64,000 nt of DNA, from contig CAIVGL010000078.1 of NCBI GenBank assembly GCA_903905505.1, positions 1 to 64,000 of the forward strand. The letters are read 5' to 3'. A model generated the notes under the pieces. It was given only the letters and a program-made list of their open reading frames with translations. It was not told the origin of the DNA and made no database searches. How positions within the stretch are numbered: the first letter of the stretch is position 1; the number at the start of each line of letters is the position of its first letter. The translations under genes were made by a program, and so were the position numbers. This DNA is from an uncultured Bacteroidia bacterium. GTDB taxonomy: Bacteria > Bacteroidota > Bacteroidia > Bacteroidales > Prolixibacteraceae. This document shows positions 47,373 to 57,329 of the stretch, one piece after another.

Positions 47373-48383
47373 ATGTCGAATTTCTGGAAAGACCTCTCCA
47401 AGCCAATCTTTACTTTAGCTCCAATGGAAGATGTAACCGACACATCGTTCAGGGAGATTGTGGAGCGACTCTCCGACCCCAAGATATTGCAGATCTTGTT
47501 TACTGAGTTTACCTCGGTCGATGGGATGAACCATCCTAAAGGAAGACCTCGTGTATCGGAACGATTAGAGGTAAGTTCGACCGAAAGAGAGGTCTTAAAT
47601 CAAAAGAATTTCAAACTTGTGGCTCAGATCTGGGGAAACAAACCTGAGCTATTCCATTCCGTTGCTAAGATTATCACGGAGGAGTATAACTTCGATGGGA
47701 TCGACATTAACATGGGATGTCCGGTGAAAAATGTGGTTAAGAATGGCTGTTGTTCAGCACTTATTGATCAACCAGAGTTAGCCAAGGAGATCATTCTAGC
47801 CACCCAGGAAGCCACTCACCTACCCGTATCTGTAAAAACCAGAACTGGTATTCGTTCACATACTACTGAGGCTTGGATCGAACAAGTTGCTCAAACGAAG
47901 CCAGCCGCTATAATCCTGCATGGACGAACACAACGGCAGCTCTCCAATGGTTTAGCTGACTGGGAAGAGATCGCGAAAGGGGCACGTGTGCGTGATGCTG
48001 TAAGTCCGGACACCCGATTCTTAGGCAATGGAGATGTCCTTTCGATGGCTCATGGAGAAGAATTAACAACCCAATATGGTCTGGATGGCGTTATGGTTGG
48101 CCGGGGAATCTTTCATGATCCTTGGCTCTTTAATCCAACTGTTATAACCCCTTCTATTAATGACAAGCTGACACAGCTAATCTTGCACACCCAGTTATTC
48201 GAAAAGTATTGGGCAGGTAAAAAGAATTTCAATATTCTGAAACGTTTTTACAAAATCTACACCAACGACTTTCCCAATGCGGCGAAGTTGCGTGCCGAAC
48301 TAATGGAAACCTCCTCGTTTGAACAAGTATACCAGTTAGCCGAAGCGGCAAAACTTAGTTATGCCGAAAATCCGGTAGGCTAA
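47373..48383 (+). CDS. dus: tRNA-dihydrouridine synthase family protein
   Basis: The 336-residue flavoprotein begins with TLAPMEDVTDTSFREIVERL and has the active-site Cys region DGIDINMGCPVKNVVKNGCC. KTRTGIRS and ILHGRTQRQLSNGLADW follow, with GNGDVLSM and GVMVGRGIFHDPWLF in the FMN phosphate site. It reduces uridine to dihydrouridine in tRNA with NADPH. It starts 17 bases after trhO and is convergent with the glycan cluster. Confidence 0.94.
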   Translation: MSNFWKDLSKPIFTLAPMEDVTDTSFREIVERLSDPKILQILFTEFTSVDGMNHPKGRPRVSERLEVSSTEREVLNQKNFKLVAQIWGNKPELFHSVAKIITEEYNFDGIDINMGCPVKNVVKNGCCSALIDQPELAKEIILATQEATHLPVSVKTRTGIRSHTTEAWIEQVAQTKPAAIILHGRTQRQLSNGLADWEEIAKGARVRDAVSPDTRFLGNGDVLSMAHGEELTTQYGLDGVMVGRGIFHDPWLFNPTVITPSINDKLTQLILHTQLFEKYWAGKKNFNILKRFYKIYTNDFPNAAKLRAELMETSSFEQVYQLAEAAKLSYAENPVG

Positions 48384-48390
48384 TCTACCC

Positions 48391-50403
48391 TTATGGTTTA
48401 ACCTCAAGGATTGAATAGATTGACAATTCAGGGACAGTAACAGCTGATACCCCATCCTTAAAATCAACATCCAACGATCGACCTTCAGGCTGAAGCACAA
48501 TGGCGCTTGGTTTGACCCCAGTAGAAATACTTACTTTTAAATTCGTCAAAGGTGGAATCTCATCGAACCCAATAGCTTTAGGATTGGTATGATCGCCAGC
48601 GATATTGAGTAAGCTCACCATGGTGTGATTATTTTTTTGATTTACCGCCACATGAACCAAGTGTGATCCCTGAACTTTAACCAATGGTTGCGGAAATAAC
48701 TCACTTAATCGATTTTGCATAAAATCTCTCAATACATGTGACTTATGCTCCAGGTAGGTGCTTCCGGCGTTAAAATAGATTCCAGCAACCTTCCCTTTAC
48801 CAAAGCTAGTGCTCGACGAGGAGATCACTTCACCTTTACTTCTTAAATCACTACTAGTATAAAACGTTGAAGTAAGATTTGTTGAAGAGAGTAATTTCAC
48901 TGAAGATCCAACAGGTCCGACACCGCCAGATCGATTATCAGAGGCAATAAATAATGGGGCCTCCTCGATGGATTGGAACTCTTGAATACCTAACTCTTGC
49001 TTAAATACCTTAGCTGTGGAGGTCCCAATGACAAGCAACTTACCGCCTCCTTTTACATAGGCGTCTAATTCGGCTTTAAACGATGGTTCCATCTCATTGC
49101 ATTCTGGGATAACAATAAGAGGATATTGTTGCATTTTACCTCTTATATGGTGTTCCATAAGCACTTCAACCGGATACTGACTATCTAAAATCATATTTAA
49201 AGTGCCCTGTAACATAGCCGTTGAGCCCCAGAAAGGGCGCGAAGTACTTTTCTGATAGGATGTTGTGGGATATAACAAAGCGATCTGTGGTATGGCCTTA
49301 GCTTTATGGACATAGGCCTGACGAGCTCGACAAAATGCACCAATCTCTGAAAGAGTTGTAGCCAAATAGGTTCTCAGCGAAAGATCTCTATTTTGTTGGA
49401 AATAAAATTGCACACCACCACCCATGGCCATAATCTGAGACGCTTCCTGCTCCAACTGAACCGACGATTTAACGCTCAAAGGCATCTTCGCTCCATTCCA
49501 GGAGAAGCCCCAAGCCATTAAATCCCAAGGCTTACCTTGTGGCGCAAGACAACGCGCCTCAAAAGCGGAACGATAGACCCCATTTTGCGATGTTACATCA
49601 CCCGACAAATAATCGACATTCGTATTTACTGGCTCAGGCATCATCGACGAATACGACCAGTTACTGGTAATCTGAAATGCTGGATTATACTGATGAATGG
49701 CATTGATGTATTTAGCTAATCGCTCGCGAAATAGGCTTCGAGTATATTCCATCCATTCGGGATAGTACTTATCAGTTTGATTTCTTGGAATCTCAATGAT
49801 ACCAGTCTCCCGCGTAAAACGACTTATCGAGGCGGCGCAATAATCGGGCTCCACGGCCCAACAATCCCCATCAATCCAAGCCCCATCAACACCATAATCG
49901 CTAAGCTCTTTGAGCTCAGGGATCATCAATTTATCGAGATACGGACTAAACTCACAGGTCTTATCAACACTCACATCTCCATTACTTTTTAGAACTGCCC
50001 AGTCGGGATGCATCTTCACGGCTTTACTATCCCAAACACCTGAATAGTGCATAAATAGGGCCACATTATTTTTCGCTGTCACCTCACGGAAAAGCTTTAA
50101 AGGATCTTTCTCAAACCCTCCAACATGATAACCAACCTTGGTTGGATAACTAGTAATTCCAGGATGTCCTTTACAGTCTATTTGAATAAAGTCGGGGCGC
50201 ACTTTTGCAAGAAAAGTATCCACCATTTCGGGAGTTAGTGTTTTTCCTGCATCCATAATATCTTCACTAGCATGAAGGTCGAAATGGACACCAAAGAAAC
50301 AATCAACTCGTCGCAACTTAGTTTCCGGCTTAGGATTTTGAGCAAAAGCCATGACTTGAATAGAAAACAAAATAACACTTAAAATCAACTTAACTCTTTT
50401 CAT
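48391..50403 (-). CDS. Putative secreted glycoside hydrolase (TIM barrel plus trimerization-like domain)
   Basis: The 670-residue protein has a signal peptide (LILSVILFSIQVMAFAQ). The first half looks like a TIM barrel (CFFGVHFDLHASEDIMDAGK, then DGAWIDGDCWAVEPDYCAAS). The second half has a glutamine-amidotransferase-like trimerization domain (LIVIPECNEMEPSFKAELDA and GGGKLLVIGT). This layout is seen in GHL6-type proteins and GH151 fucosidases. The catalytic Asp may be in DGAWIDGD. It is last in the cluster. The sugar specificity is a guess, and fucose is a possibility. Confidence 0.7.
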   Translation of the reverse strand: MKRVKLILSVILFSIQVMAFAQNPKPETKLRRVDCFFGVHFDLHASEDIMDAGKTLTPEMVDTFLAKVRPDFIQIDCKGHPGITSYPTKVGYHVGGFEKDPLKLFREVTAKNNVALFMHYSGVWDSKAVKMHPDWAVLKSNGDVSVDKTCEFSPYLDKLMIPELKELSDYGVDGAWIDGDCWAVEPDYCAASISRFTRETGIIEIPRNQTDKYYPEWMEYTRSLFRERLAKYINAIHQYNPAFQITSNWSYSSMMPEPVNTNVDYLSGDVTSQNGVYRSAFEARCLAPQGKPWDLMAWGFSWNGAKMPLSVKSSVQLEQEASQIMAMGGGVQFYFQQNRDLSLRTYLATTLSEIGAFCRARQAYVHKAKAIPQIALLYPTTSYQKSTSRPFWGSTAMLQGTLNMILDSQYPVEVLMEHHIRGKMQQYPLIVIPECNEMEPSFKAELDAYVKGGGKLLVIGTSTAKVFKQELGIQEFQSIEEAPLFIASDNRSGGVGPVGSSVKLLSSTNLTSTFYTSSDLRSKGEVISSSSTSFGKGKVAGIYFNAGSTYLEHKSHVLRDFMQNRLSELFPQPLVKVQGSHLVHVAVNQKNNHTMVSLLNIAGDHTNPKAIGFDEIPPLTNLKVSISTGVKPSAIVLQPEGRSLDVDFKDGVSAVTVPELSIYSILEVKP

Positions 50404-50451
50404 GATTAGCCTTATTTATTTGATTAACAGGATAAATTATACGGATTTAAT

Positions 50452-51816
50452 CTAGTGCAATAGCCAATCTTCACTGAAACTAGCATGGGCAATATTTTTG
50501 ACCTCTTTATTACCTTCAGCACCTTGAATCTGATTGGTATACGAAAGATGGATCATTCCATCACGACCTTGAATAATTGCTGGATAATGACCTCGAACTT
50601 TACTACCTACCAATCCATTGATGATAACTTTTTTGATTGGCCAGGTCTTTCCCTGGTCTTTTGAAAGGAGCACCGACATCCGATAACGGCCGTCTTCTAA
50701 ATCATTACAAACTAAAGCCCAGTTTCCGCTTTTTAAGACTACCACATCGGCAGCAGAGCCAGGATTTGGAACATCGGTATCTACGACTGAGCTCCACGTG
50801 TTTCCGCCATCTTTTGACACGCTTATCATTAACCGCTTAGGGGCAGGACCATTATCGCGCATCAATATTGAAAGAGATCCATCTTTGTTTAAAGCCAATG
50901 AAGGCTGAATTGCGCCTCCACCAAGGATTGGCTCACTAAATGTCCAATGTACTCCCTGATCCTCTGTAATAGCCATTAGGGATAGGTTTAGACCATCAGA
51001 ATAGAGCGGTAAGATCATTCGTTTGCCAATTTGAATGGGTTTATTACGTGTTTGCCAACCTAAGCGGCGCATCAACGGATAGCCTAATTGAGCTTTTGTT
51101 TTAGCCCCTTTTTCATCGGTAAGAGAACCATTACTGATCAGATTTTTCCCTTTAGCCACATCAAGGTAGAGATTCTTGACCTTGTTCCATTTTTCATCCG
51201 TGACCACATCTTCTCCAGAGGTCTTAACCTGCCCCGACTTTTTCAGATAATCATAATAGGCGTCAAATTTTTGATTTAGTTTAGCCACAAATGAGTCGTC
51301 TGGCGTAATGCCATCGGTCGATTTACCACCATCGGGTTTCATCTGAATAACATCTTGCCATTTCCAGTTAGGTGCGCCATCCTTCTGCATATAATTGGCA
51401 CTAACCTTATATTTTAATAGTGACGTACTCCATTGATAAGCGATAACGGAATACCAAAACAGCCAAAGTTGATTCTGATTATCCACATAAAGCACTGGAT
51501 TAATATCTGGAAAGTCAGGGGTGTCAGCCATTACAAAGGGCTCGCCCCACTTTTTGGTTTTGTGATTATAACGGGCTCCTTTAATGGCTACATCGTCAGC
51601 TGTTCGCTCGCCAGTTCCCTGAAACCAGGCAGCAAGCAGATCTTTATTTGGCAATTCCACGATTGTGGATCCATGGCAATGTTGACTTTGATACGGAAAC
51701 ATCGACTCTACAAGGAGTGAATCTGACTTATGTTTATTTACACCTCGCATGGCAAAGCTAGGCGACGTCAAACAAAGAGCAACAATACAGATCAATATGA
51801 CTTTAAAATTCTTCAT
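50452..51816 (-). CDS. BNR-repeat sialidase-like protein
   Basis: The 454-residue secreted protein (signal VILICIVALCLTSPSFA) has Asp-box repeats (ITEDQGVHWTF, SVSKDGGNTWSS and LLSKDQGKTWP) of a beta-propeller. It starts with HCHGSTIVELPNKDLLAAWF rather than the FRIP motif of GH33. An extra segment of about 90 residues (near 150-235) separates the first blades, with DDSFVAKLNQKFDAYYDYLK inside. It lies 21 bases after the true sialidase gene. It is often annotated exo-alpha-sialidase, but the missing FRIP makes the substrate uncertain. Confidence 0.75.
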   Translation of the reverse strand: MKNFKVILICIVALCLTSPSFAMRGVNKHKSDSLLVESMFPYQSQHCHGSTIVELPNKDLLAAWFQGTGERTADDVAIKGARYNHKTKKWGEPFVMADTPDFPDINPVLYVDNQNQLWLFWYSVIAYQWSTSLLKYKVSANYMQKDGAPNWKWQDVIQMKPDGGKSTDGITPDDSFVAKLNQKFDAYYDYLKKSGQVKTSGEDVVTDEKWNKVKNLYLDVAKGKNLISNGSLTDEKGAKTKAQLGYPLMRRLGWQTRNKPIQIGKRMILPLYSDGLNLSLMAITEDQGVHWTFSEPILGGGAIQPSLALNKDGSLSILMRDNGPAPKRLMISVSKDGGNTWSSVVDTDVPNPGSAADVVVLKSGNWALVCNDLEDGRYRMSVLLSKDQGKTWPIKKVIINGLVGSKVRGHYPAIIQGRDGMIHLSYTNQIQGAEGNKEVKNIAHASFSEDWLLH

Positions 51817-51837
51817 TGAGTTATGTGTTTCGTGTAA

Positions 51838-53007
51838 TTATTTCAAGTTAACCGATTTAAATACGATTAACGAATAATCGGCTTTTTCATAAAGAACACC
51901 AATCTTTCGTTTATCTAATTTAACCAGATCGGCATATGCTGTATAATCGGCATCATTGGGAACTGGATTTTTATCAATTAGATAGCTCTCGGGCCAAGTA
52001 GCACCTTCATCGGCACTCAGACGCAAAGTAAGGTTGTTACGATCCTTTCGATCAGCATTATTGACAAAGGCTAAAGTTGCTTTACCTTTAACAAACCCAA
52101 CGGTTAAAATTGCACCCTGGCAGATTGGATCTGGAAGATTTGAATCAAAATAGGCCTTATCCCACTTCTCTCCCCCATCATGACTCAACGCAATTATTCG
52201 ATTTTGAACATCACCTTTTTGATTTCTACAATTCAAAAGCAATGAGCCATTTGAAAGTTCAGCGGCTGTGCTCTCATTGCTTCCTGCCAAGGGGACAGAT
52301 TGAGCCAATTTAAATGTTGCTCCGTGATCATCGGTATAAAACCCGTGAGAAAAATAATCCGTATTCGAGCTACTAATGTCACCTTGCGAGTGATTAGCCG
52401 CGACATAAATTCTTGCTTTGTAACGTGATCGCTCAAATTGCATGGCGTGACCAGGCGTATTGGCATAAGAGCGCCAATCTTCCTGGCAATTATAGGCAGG
52501 ATTAAATTTAGGTTGTTTAGGGTGATGCACCTGCAGCGTAATATTTGTAGGTTCCGACCAGGTAACACCTTCGTCAATAGAAGTTTTGTACCAAACTTCG
52601 CGACATCCATTTCCTTTACGCACTTCATTCTCGCTATTATTTCCAGTATTGTAGAACAGAAAGATTCTCCCTTTTGGAAAACGAGGATCGGTAAGATCGA
52701 CAACAGGAGCAGGATTACCGGCTTGCAAGTTTTTACAATCTACCACAACATTCATTGAGCTCCAGGTGGCACCTTGATCCAAACTTCGTTTAACCACGAG
52801 GTCGATATTTCCAAAATCATCGGCACTGTTTACTCTTCCTTCTGCAAAAGCCACCAAGGTTTCAGCTGGAGTTTTAACGATAGCCGGAATCCTAAAGCTC
52901 TTATAGCCTTGAGATCCAGAGGTGAAAACAGGAATAGATAGGCTTTGTGCAACCGCCTGAAAACAGAGCACAAAAGCCACAAAAAATACAATAACACGCT
53001 GACGCAT
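51838..53007 (-). CDS. Exo-alpha-sialidase, GH33
   Basis: The 389-residue secreted enzyme has a signal peptide (VIVFFVAFVLCFQAVA), the FRIP motif at residues 38-41, and five Asp boxes (SLDQGATW, SIDEGVTW, TDDHGATF, SHDGGEKW and SADEGATW). NESTAAELSNGSLLLNCRNQ and the C-terminal DYTAYADLVKLDKRKIGVLY fit the Glu and Tyr catalytic region. It removes terminal sialic acid from glycans in the periplasm or at the surface. It follows the GH38-like gene by 27 bases. No sialic acid lyase or kinase gene lies in the window. Confidence 0.93.
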   Translation of the reverse strand: MRQRVIVFFVAFVLCFQAVAQSLSIPVFTSGSQGYKSFRIPAIVKTPAETLVAFAEGRVNSADDFGNIDLVVKRSLDQGATWSSMNVVVDCKNLQAGNPAPVVDLTDPRFPKGRIFLFYNTGNNSENEVRKGNGCREVWYKTSIDEGVTWSEPTNITLQVHHPKQPKFNPAYNCQEDWRSYANTPGHAMQFERSRYKARIYVAANHSQGDISSSNTDYFSHGFYTDDHGATFKLAQSVPLAGSNESTAAELSNGSLLLNCRNQKGDVQNRIIALSHDGGEKWDKAYFDSNLPDPICQGAILTVGFVKGKATLAFVNNADRKDRNNLTLRLSADEGATWPESYLIDKNPVPNDADYTAYADLVKLDKRKIGVLYEKADYSLIVFKSVNLK

Positions 53008-53034
53008 AATAAACTATTTAATTAGAAACTGTTC

Positions 53035-55968
53035 CTACCACAAGACTTTTAAGGTAATCAGACCATTTGCAGGTACCGAAAGATCATTTGATATTTTGTC
53101 TCCAGGGATCTCCTCACGTTCACACAGATAAACAGACTTTGGAGTTCCTGAAGGCCATGATAATTTAATCAGCTCTGCTTTATTTGAAACTGACCGCAGG
53201 CGCAAGATCATCGTATTTGCTGTCGTTGTTGATTTCAAAATTGAGGTTGAAACAGCTGCAGACCCTTCAATTGCAACAAGAGGTTTCTGAACCGAATTAT
53301 TTTTCGCTGCAAACGAAACCAAAGGCTGAGCCTGTTCGATACCAAATCGGTTTGCCACAGCTGCATCATATCCATTGTGGGGTAAGATTCGGTAGCGGAA
53401 CGTAACTGGTCCCTCCTGGGTAAGTGGAAAATTTGTAAACCAATGATTATTCATCACCCAGGAGTAGATCGTAGACCCAGATTCAAGTTTCTTTAACCAA
53501 GGCTTACGTTCGCCACTCCAGCTACCAGTTTGGTTGGCCGTCATTGAGCCACTCTCAATTAGTGGAGCATCGAGTGAACACCAAGTAACACCCTCTTTAT
53601 CGTTTGATAGGTCGGCCCATCGTTGCATCGTTAGCCAATTGCGGTTTCCTGCAGGATGCTGATCTTTTTCAACCTCCACCACACCCCAAGGAATATCGAT
53701 CCGAGTTATCGCCTTAGGGATATTAAATCCAAAGCCAAGATGAACGCCATCTTTAGCCGGCAACGGAAGTTTATCAATAACATCTGAAATCTCAACCGAG
53801 GGGAGTCCATAAATCAAGCGTACCGAGCGTGAAACACTCCGACAGCCAGTGGCTTTAGAGGTTGCTTTCAATTCAACCACCAAAGGACCTGATTCAACGG
53901 TAGAAATCACAATAGCGGAGTCAGTTTGGGCGTTATCACTATCGCCAGGCATCCAACGAAAGGCATTCAGACCATTGGTTGTTTTTAGATCGACAAAATC
54001 CGTTCCAGTTTCTTTTTTTAGTAGTCGGCTAATATTTCCGGTCACAGGATCTACTTTTATCTCTAAAAGTTCATTAGAGATGGTGGTTCCCGAGAGAAAA
54101 CAGCCTTTATTCAATAGGCTTTTACCAGCTAAGACCTGATAATGAGCAGATCCAAGAGCCGGCACATCCAATGCCAAAAAAGCTAGTTCACCCGTTGAGA
54201 GTCTTTGCGACATCACCTCTTTTCCTTGGCTATCGTTAACACGGTCGCCTCGTTGACTCTCCGCTTTTGTAAGTGTGACCAATCCACTATGGGCCCACGA
54301 TTGGGTATTGATCACCGAAACACCTCCTCCAGATGGACCCTCGATTGGTCCCAGAGCACCAGCAGAGCGGTCTGTTGCCGGTGCTATAGCCTCTTCAAGA
54401 AGGCTTTGTGTCCGATCTTGGGCTTCATGGAAATAGTGCTGTTTGACTTTCCAAATGGCATCCTGGAAGAAAGGTTCAGTAGGATTTTCAGTGGTATAGG
54501 TGTGTTCTGAACCTAAGGCGATATACCGCCACGCTTCGTCAAAATCGGCACGAGGCGCTTTCTTACCATGACCCAGCATACTCCAGAGTGTTTCAGCTTG
54601 AACAAGTTGCTCCTTCGTATTCCGATTCATCGCAGTAAGTGCTGCAGCAGTCCCCAATCCATCGGTCCAATATTCGGTAAAATCACCTTTAACCTGTGGT
54701 AGCTTATCCCCATAATTTTTCTCAATCATCTGCATGATCTCTGTGCCACCGGCAATGATAAGATGAGGAAAAGCATAGGTTTCGTTCCATTTTTTCACGG
54801 CATCTGGTACATCGGCATCAAGTGGACAGTTATCCCATAAGCACCAAGAAACGACATAGAAACTATAAGGATTATCACTACGCTCGCGCTTGATCAATGC
54901 AGCCAAGAAATTCACATTAGCGCTATCTGTTTTAATGACAGCAGGAATTTTATCAATATCGCGCTGACCAAACCATGGACGACCAGTGGCACCACCTTTG
55001 GTCATACTGCCACTATTGGAGTAGCTGCCCGGCTGGAAATATAGAACCTTTGATTTTCCATCCGGACCGATCCACCAGAAAGGATTCTCATCCAACACAT
55101 GAGCATTACCGGCACGACAGCCGTTTGGCCAAGTCATAATATAACGCCCTCCTTGCTGAGCCAACACAGGGACTATGCCCCATGAAATTCCAGGGATATC
55201 CATCTGCTGATAGGTTCGCATAGGAACACCCGATAATTTCTCCATCTCACGGCTAAAGCGTAAAACCTGAAAAAGCTCCTCTCCAGAACTGCTGCTCGTA
55301 TTTAGATTCAAATAACTCGCATCAATACACAACGAACCATCCTTGATAGCTTTCACGACACGCTCTTTTTGCTCCGAAGTGGCACTCTGCCAGTATCTCT
55401 CCAGAGGCCAGGTAATTTCAGGGTTCCAGCGATACTTTGATCCTTCAGGATAATTCTTCGTAGCCTCACCAAGTTTAATCCCCTCATCAATATTCCGTTT
55501 ATGAAGAGTTTCTACATTGGCTTGGGTGTTCGTATAGCCAATATCGACATGAGAATGGGGATAGATATAGACCGACCACTGACGCATCATTGGTATTTTA
55601 AAAGAGCTTTTGAGTTGCTTCTTACCTTGGCGGATTAGAATAGTAGCCTGTGCATCTTTTTTTACCCCAACTTGATCTGGCAATAAGATCTTGCAGTTCG
55701 CCTCACCCTGAAGCGATAGCGAAAGATCGCTTTTTTCTGTTTTACCATTGACTGTAACTTCGATGTTAATCTTACCTGAGATTTTTTGACCTTTAAAATC
55801 GAGAATCACCTCTCGACCAGGTTTACCATCGCTGCGGAGTTTGTAATATGGCTGAACTGTATAACTTAACTGAGTAGGAAAAGCGTCTTTCGACTCTTCT
55901 GCTCTTAAGTCTAGACCACTCATCCCTAGCGAAGAAAACAGGACAAAGATTAAGGTAAATTGTCTCAT
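53035..55968 (-). CDS. GH38-like protein with altered nucleophile position
   Basis: The 977-residue secreted protein (MRQFTLIFVLFSSLGMSG) has a beta domain, then the GH38 metal motif in YPHSHVDIGYTNTQ (His 138, Asp 142 region). The zinc His is plausibly in LGSEHTYTTENP. The region that holds the nucleophile Asp in GH38 (usually PDxNLxSGE) reads YLNLNTSSSSGEE, with Asn 223 at the Asp place by my alignment. The C-terminal beta domains are typical of alpha-mannosidases. It may use another mechanism or substrate. It lies between the GH29 and GH33 genes. Confidence 0.75.
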   Translation of the reverse strand: MRQFTLIFVLFSSLGMSGLDLRAEESKDAFPTQLSYTVQPYYKLRSDGKPGREVILDFKGQKISGKINIEVTVNGKTEKSDLSLSLQGEANCKILLPDQVGVKKDAQATILIRQGKKQLKSSFKIPMMRQWSVYIYPHSHVDIGYTNTQANVETLHKRNIDEGIKLGEATKNYPEGSKYRWNPEITWPLERYWQSATSEQKERVVKAIKDGSLCIDASYLNLNTSSSSGEELFQVLRFSREMEKLSGVPMRTYQQMDIPGISWGIVPVLAQQGGRYIMTWPNGCRAGNAHVLDENPFWWIGPDGKSKVLYFQPGSYSNSGSMTKGGATGRPWFGQRDIDKIPAVIKTDSANVNFLAALIKRERSDNPYSFYVVSWCLWDNCPLDADVPDAVKKWNETYAFPHLIIAGGTEIMQMIEKNYGDKLPQVKGDFTEYWTDGLGTAAALTAMNRNTKEQLVQAETLWSMLGHGKKAPRADFDEAWRYIALGSEHTYTTENPTEPFFQDAIWKVKQHYFHEAQDRTQSLLEEAIAPATDRSAGALGPIEGPSGGGVSVINTQSWAHSGLVTLTKAESQRGDRVNDSQGKEVMSQRLSTGELAFLALDVPALGSAHYQVLAGKSLLNKGCFLSGTTISNELLEIKVDPVTGNISRLLKKETGTDFVDLKTTNGLNAFRWMPGDSDNAQTDSAIVISTVESGPLVVELKATSKATGCRSVSRSVRLIYGLPSVEISDVIDKLPLPAKDGVHLGFGFNIPKAITRIDIPWGVVEVEKDQHPAGNRNWLTMQRWADLSNDKEGVTWCSLDAPLIESGSMTANQTGSWSGERKPWLKKLESGSTIYSWVMNNHWFTNFPLTQEGPVTFRYRILPHNGYDAAVANRFGIEQAQPLVSFAAKNNSVQKPLVAIEGSAAVSTSILKSTTTANTMILRLRSVSNKAELIKLSWPSGTPKSVYLCEREEIPGDKISNDLSVPANGLITLKVLW

Positions 55969-55984
55969 GGTAATAGATTAAAAA

Positions 55985-57292
55985 TTAGTTATCGACCCGA
56001 GTTACTGGCTTATCAAAGGTTAATTCTACGATTGTATCCGGCGAATTGCGATCACTTTTAGTGCTTGAGATTTTCAATCGGCCCTCAACTTGGACAACCT
56101 GAACCTTAGCTCCACTCAGATTTTTTACACTTTTCAACTTTTGATTTAAAGCAGTAGGAATCTCTAGAATATCCGGCGAGTTAGCAAAGAGATGGAGGTA
56201 TACTTTTTTCCCCTTAAAGGTTGCTCCACCCCATTTCTCATTATGAAATGGTCCACCTTGAGTACCGTAAATCGTATGTCCATATTTTTTCATCCAGGCA
56301 CCAATCTCAACCAATCGGGCTGTTTGATCTTCTGGAATATTGCCAAATGAATCGGGACCCACATCGAGCAGCAAGTTACCATTGCCAGTTGCGCAATCGA
56401 CTAGGTTTTCAATACATTTTTCAAATTTCTTAACCGAGCCATCTTTACGATACGACCATCCACCACCCGGGGCATTTACGATGCACATACACGACTCCCA
56501 AGCACGATTGATCTTGTAGGCACCAATGCGCTGTTCTGGAGTATCGAAGTCAGCTTGCAAGGAAGGTACCTTTTCCGAAAAGAAAGAGCAACGATCGTTG
56601 ATAACAGACTGAGGTTGAAGCTTTCTAACCAACTCAAGCACCTTATCCGCATGCCAATATTCAATTGATTTGCCAGTTCCAAAGCTATCAAACCAAACCA
56701 CGTCAACCTTGCCATAATTAGACAATAACTCGGTAAGCTGTCCAGTCATAAAAGCCTCATATTTAGCATTATCACCAACTCCATAGTCTGGATGAAACCA
56801 ATCGCGAGGTGAATAATAAATTCCAAAATGTATTCCGGCCTTGTGACAAGCATCTGCTAATTCTTTAATTACATCGCGTTTAAATGGGGTATTCATGATT
56901 GAATAATCGGAAAATTTGGTATTCCACATACTAAAACCACCGTGGTGTTTAGCCGTGAATACTAGATATTTCATCCCCGTTTTCTTGGCCAAATCCACCC
57001 ATTGTTTTGCATTAAACTGGGTTGGATTAAACCGTTTATAGAGATTATCATAGACTGGATCACCCCCCGTACCCGCAGGACTTCCCCATGGTCCATCAAG
57101 AGGTTTTGGACCAAGTCGTGACCAGCTAATTTCGGTGCCTGCCACACTGGACATATCCCAGTGAATAAACATTCCAAAGCGAGCGTCTCTCCACCATTTC
57201 ATCCGATCTTGATTCTGATCAGATGATTTTCCGAAGGCATTAAGCAGTGCAAAAAAAGCAAAAAGGGTTAAGGTTAAACGTAATCGATTCAT
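55985..57292 (-). CDS. Alpha-L-fucosidase, GH29
   Basis: The 435-residue secreted enzyme (LTLTLFAFFALLNAFG) has the GH29 signatures WRDARFGMFIHWDMSSVAG, FTAKHHGGFSMWNT (about 112-125) and VDVVWFDSFG with the nucleophile Asp at residue 202. NLLLDVGPDSFGNIPEDQ is also typical. It removes fucose from glycans. It lies 16 bases before the GH38-like gene (in transcription order) and 37 bases after the mannitol-1-phosphate dehydrogenase-like gene. No fucose isomerase or kinase gene is in the window. Confidence 0.94.
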   Translation of the reverse strand: MNRLRLTLTLFAFFALLNAFGKSSDQNQDRMKWWRDARFGMFIHWDMSSVAGTEISWSRLGPKPLDGPWGSPAGTGGDPVYDNLYKRFNPTQFNAKQWVDLAKKTGMKYLVFTAKHHGGFSMWNTKFSDYSIMNTPFKRDVIKELADACHKAGIHFGIYYSPRDWFHPDYGVGDNAKYEAFMTGQLTELLSNYGKVDVVWFDSFGTGKSIEYWHADKVLELVRKLQPQSVINDRCSFFSEKVPSLQADFDTPEQRIGAYKINRAWESCMCIVNAPGGGWSYRKDGSVKKFEKCIENLVDCATGNGNLLLDVGPDSFGNIPEDQTARLVEIGAWMKKYGHTIYGTQGGPFHNEKWGGATFKGKKVYLHLFANSPDILEIPTALNQKLKSVKNLSGAKVQVVQVEGRLKISSTKSDRNSPDTIVELTFDKPVTRVDN

Positions 57293-57329
57293 TGAATTAA
57301 AGTATTAAAGGTTAAGGTTAAAATGAATG

